Position numbers and translations under genes: made by a program. A stretch of 64,000 nt of DNA from contig CM040430.1 in NCBI GenBank assembly GCA_022702705.1, forward strand, positions 81,674,227 through 81,738,226, given 5' to 3'. The stretch is from Papilionanthe hookeriana x Papilionanthe teres. Lineage: Eukaryota; Streptophyta; Magnoliopsida; Asparagales; Orchidaceae. Shown piece after piece: positions 61,447 through 64,000 of the stretch (positions are counted from its first letter, which is position 1; every line of letters starts with the position of its first letter). The notes beneath the pieces are model-generated. The model worked only from the letters and a program-made list of their open reading frames with translations. It ran no database searches and was not told the DNA's origin.

Positions 61447-62990
61447 AAGTACTTAAGAAGTTAACGATAAATATTTCTTTCACTGAAGCTTTGGAACAGA
61501 TGCTAAGTTATGCAAAGTTTATGAAGGATATATTAAACAAGAAAAGGAAATTTGAGGATTACGAAACAGTTACAATAAGTGAGGAGTGCAGCGCTATACT
61601 TCAGAAAAAATTTTCTCGGAAACTTAAAGATCCTTGTAGTTTTACAATTCCTTATGCAATTGGAAAAAGATTATGTGGAAAAGCTTTATGTGATTTAGGA
61701 GTGAGCATTAATGTTATGTTTCTATCTTTATTTAGAAGGTTAGGTTTAGTCGATATTTCTCCCACTACTGTAACCCTTCTATTAGCTGGTCGATCTATCA
61801 TTTATCCAAAAGGAGTTATAGAAGACGTGCTTGTTAAAGTGGATAAATTTATCTTTCCTTTGGACTTTATTGTATTAGATATAGAGGAAGATAAAGAAAT
61901 TTCAATTATTTTAGGGAGACCTTTCCATATTACTGGACAAGCTATGATAGATGTGCAAAAAGGAGAGTTGGCTATAAATATTAATGACCATGAAGTCACT
62001 TTTGATGTATTAAAGACTATGAAATATCCAACTGAGAGAAAAGATGATGATTGTTTTTGGATGGATGAAATTGATTATCTAAATAAAGACTATTTCCAAG
62101 AAAGTTTTGAGAGAAAGTTAAAAGATGAGATTGAAATAGATTTTCATGATGAGTTAAAAAATTTATTTAAAAAAGAATGTATGTATGTTCAGGAAAGGTG
62201 TGAAATGATGGACGCTACCAAAAATAGTAAACTTTTAATTCCATTTATTGAAAAATCACATGAACTTAAGATGGATATACCACATACAATTTTAAAGTCT
62301 ATCTATTTAGGGAATTCATCTACACAACCAGTTTTAATATTTTTAGATACGACCCAATCACAAGAAAAACCTGAATTAAATGATGAACACAATAAAATTA
62401 TTGAACTAAGACTTGGAAGAGAATTTGAGGATAAATTTCAAAAGAACTTTGAGTTGAGAAAAGAGGATAAGGATATTGGAAGACCATTGGAAGAAATTCC
62501 TAGGGAATTAGAAAAACATATTTCCTCAACTAAGATAGATCTTCAATCATTTAATAATTATAAAGGAGAAGAATTGGAAGATAACTTGAATCATACGAGT
62601 GACATAGAAGAATTTGATCCTGAATCTGAATTATCTAGAGAGAATTTGATCCAAAATTTGGGAGATATTGAAGTATTTTATAAAGATCCATTTCTTATAA
62701 ATTTCAAGAATGATATTAATAAGAAATTTGAGAAAATCAATAGAAGAATATTAGATCTAGAAAGAAATAAGAGGAATAATGATATAAATCCATCTGAAAA
62801 TGAAGAGCTGAATGAAAAATTAAAATTTAAGAATTCTGTAGGAGTCCCTACATCTGAAAAAGATTGGGCGATTGATCGAAGATTACTTAATTGGAATTTT
62901 GATCTAGGTGGAATCATTTATCGGGCTAATGACGTTAAACCAAGCGCTTTATGGGAGACAACCCATAGTTATCAGTGTGCTTTGATTTAG
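61419..62990 (+). pseudogene. Protease fused to a rearranged tail; RT to integrase deleted
   Basis: An open frame of 523 codons. Residues 1-60 are the protease lead-in. Residues 92-96 are the catalytic D-L-G-V-S (usually D-L-G-A-S), 164-168 are ILGRP, and 178-200 are the DVQKGELAININDHEVTFDV block. Residues 201-307 are the pre-RT segment up to the LGNSSTQPVLI block. The sequence then leaves the family order: residues about 325-380 resemble the gag linker at 61230-61400 (LRLGREFED, ELEKHISSTKI). The rest is acidic and lysine-rich with a probable coiled coil (about 435-475), ending in NDVKPSALWETTHSY. RT, RNase H and integrase are absent, so any mobility would need enzymes from another element. 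Confidence 0.82.
62953..62965 (+). other. Conserved GGGAGACAACCCA word
   Basis: This word, usually GGGAGGCAACCCA, is common just after the coding part of plant Athila-like elements. Here it is still translated (WETTHS) 25 bp before the stop. Its position supports the view that everything between pre-RT and the 3' region was deleted. Confidence 0.55.
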
Positions 62991-64000
62991 TGTGCTTGAG
63001 AGTCATGATTATTAGTGTTGTATGGTGTTTGCATTAGAGTGGATTGACTTGATGTTTATGTTTCATTATGGATTGATTAGTTTGATTGATGATTGGTAGA
63101 TGTTTGGATTGTTAGTAGTTTGATCTTTATGTGTCATGAGGGATGTGATTCCTTAACTTCTTATTATGGCTAGACTTGATCTCTTATAGTAATTGGATTA
63201 ATGAGTCCACTATGACTTGGGTCTCACCCAGACTTGAGTTTTACAAGAGAAATCATGAATTTCGAACATTGATAATTCCTTCTTATTTTGTTACTTCCTT
63301 TTTGCAACTTTATTTTCATTAGGTAGGAGTCGCGAACCTATTTGATGAACACCATATGGATGATCTTACACTATCTTTATAACTGTTAAAGGTGATTAAT
63401 TATAAGGATTAGGTGATGCCTGAGATTAGTGCCTAGGAGCCAATATATCAGGGGTAATCTTATCCTTGGGATTATAATCTATAAAATCATTTTAAAGTAT
63501 CTAATTTACTAGTGTAGTGATTCCGTTAGAAATTGGAAGTAAATCAATGTGATGTGATGAGTTAATGGAAGAATTGACCTCATTTATCATATGTGTGTTT
63601 ATGTTAGTGTTACAACTTTATTTAGGTCTTGAAGAACATTTTTATATTCCCATGTTGATACATGCTACGCTAGTTAGAATTTGGTTTAGTTAATTTCATT
63701 CTGGCATGATTAATTTAGATTTACTTTTGCTGCATATTGTTTTATCCTAATGAATACTTGTAAATGGTTTTGATAGACATTTGTGGTAGATAGAATTTTT
63801 AAATTGTTTTCTTTCTGCTTATATTTTCTATACTGAATGCTATATATGTTAAAAATTAAGTTTGAGGGTAGGAAGAAAAGTAAAATTTTAAAGTAAAAAT
63901 ACTTCCTTTTAATGTAATTTTGTTACAAGCATGTTTTAGGCTAGATTTACTTTTTTCCTACAGTCATTCTATCTTGATTATGCATGTATATGAATTTGAT
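62991..64000. other. 3' untranslated region of the gag-protease element
   Basis: T/G-rich without a long frame. A purine-rich AAGTTTGAGGGTAGGAAG at 63858-63875 resembles the family polypurine tract at 51226-51210, but no LTR start follows it before the window ends. The 3' LTR, if present, lies outside. Confidence 0.5.

Overview
The window looks like nuclear DNA of a flowering plant. It is AT-rich and retrotransposon-dense, and it holds one intron-containing host gene with canonical GT..AG introns. The retroelement lineages are plant-specific: Athila-like and Tat/Ogre-like Ty3/gypsy, and Ty1/copia. I cannot name the species. I see no sign of a bacterium, an organelle or a free virus, and no tRNA, rRNA or CRISPR locus.

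The left half (1-29433) is nested transposon sequence. 1-1299 is a + strand LTR. 1300-5361 is a broken - strand Athila-like element (pre-RT, protease, gag, LTR, tail ORF). 5362-10862 is a one-armed copy of a large element family that starts TGTCGG; it carries a 3.1-kb array of about 80-bp units. 10863-16526 is a + strand Athila-like element with LTR, tRNA-Asp-type primer site, gag, protease and reverse transcriptase, broken by nonsense changes and frameshifts. 16527-28917 is a giant inverted repeat of about 12.4 kb with arms of about 5.2 kb around a 500-N gap. 28918-29433 is the end of another Athila-like LTR.

The middle (29434-46010) holds unassigned sequence, a Tat/Ogre-like remnant on the - strand (about 31930-33100), three microsatellites, a 5'-truncated copia element with its 3' LTR (about 34690-36969), and the only convincing host gene. 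That gene, on the - strand with coding exons between 45074 and 38689, predicts a 332-residue BOI/SBP1-type RING E3 ubiquitin ligase.

The right part (46011-64000) holds a 1,027-bp PIF/Harbinger-like element with TAA target duplications and GC-rich internal repeats (47190-48216). It is followed by a - strand Athila-like element (49415-56384; 3' LTR, polypurine tract, two tail-ORF pieces, RT) and a third fragment of the TGTCGG family (56385-57723). Last comes a + strand Athila-like element (57724 to the window end) that has gag and protease but has lost RT, RNase H and integrase.

None of the mobile-element genes looks intact. The RING ligase gene is probably the only functional protein gene here. 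I found no previously undescribed system that I can defend. The most unusual structures are the giant inverted repeat and its two single-arm relatives, the drifting 80-bp array, and the rearranged gag-protease element at the right end.
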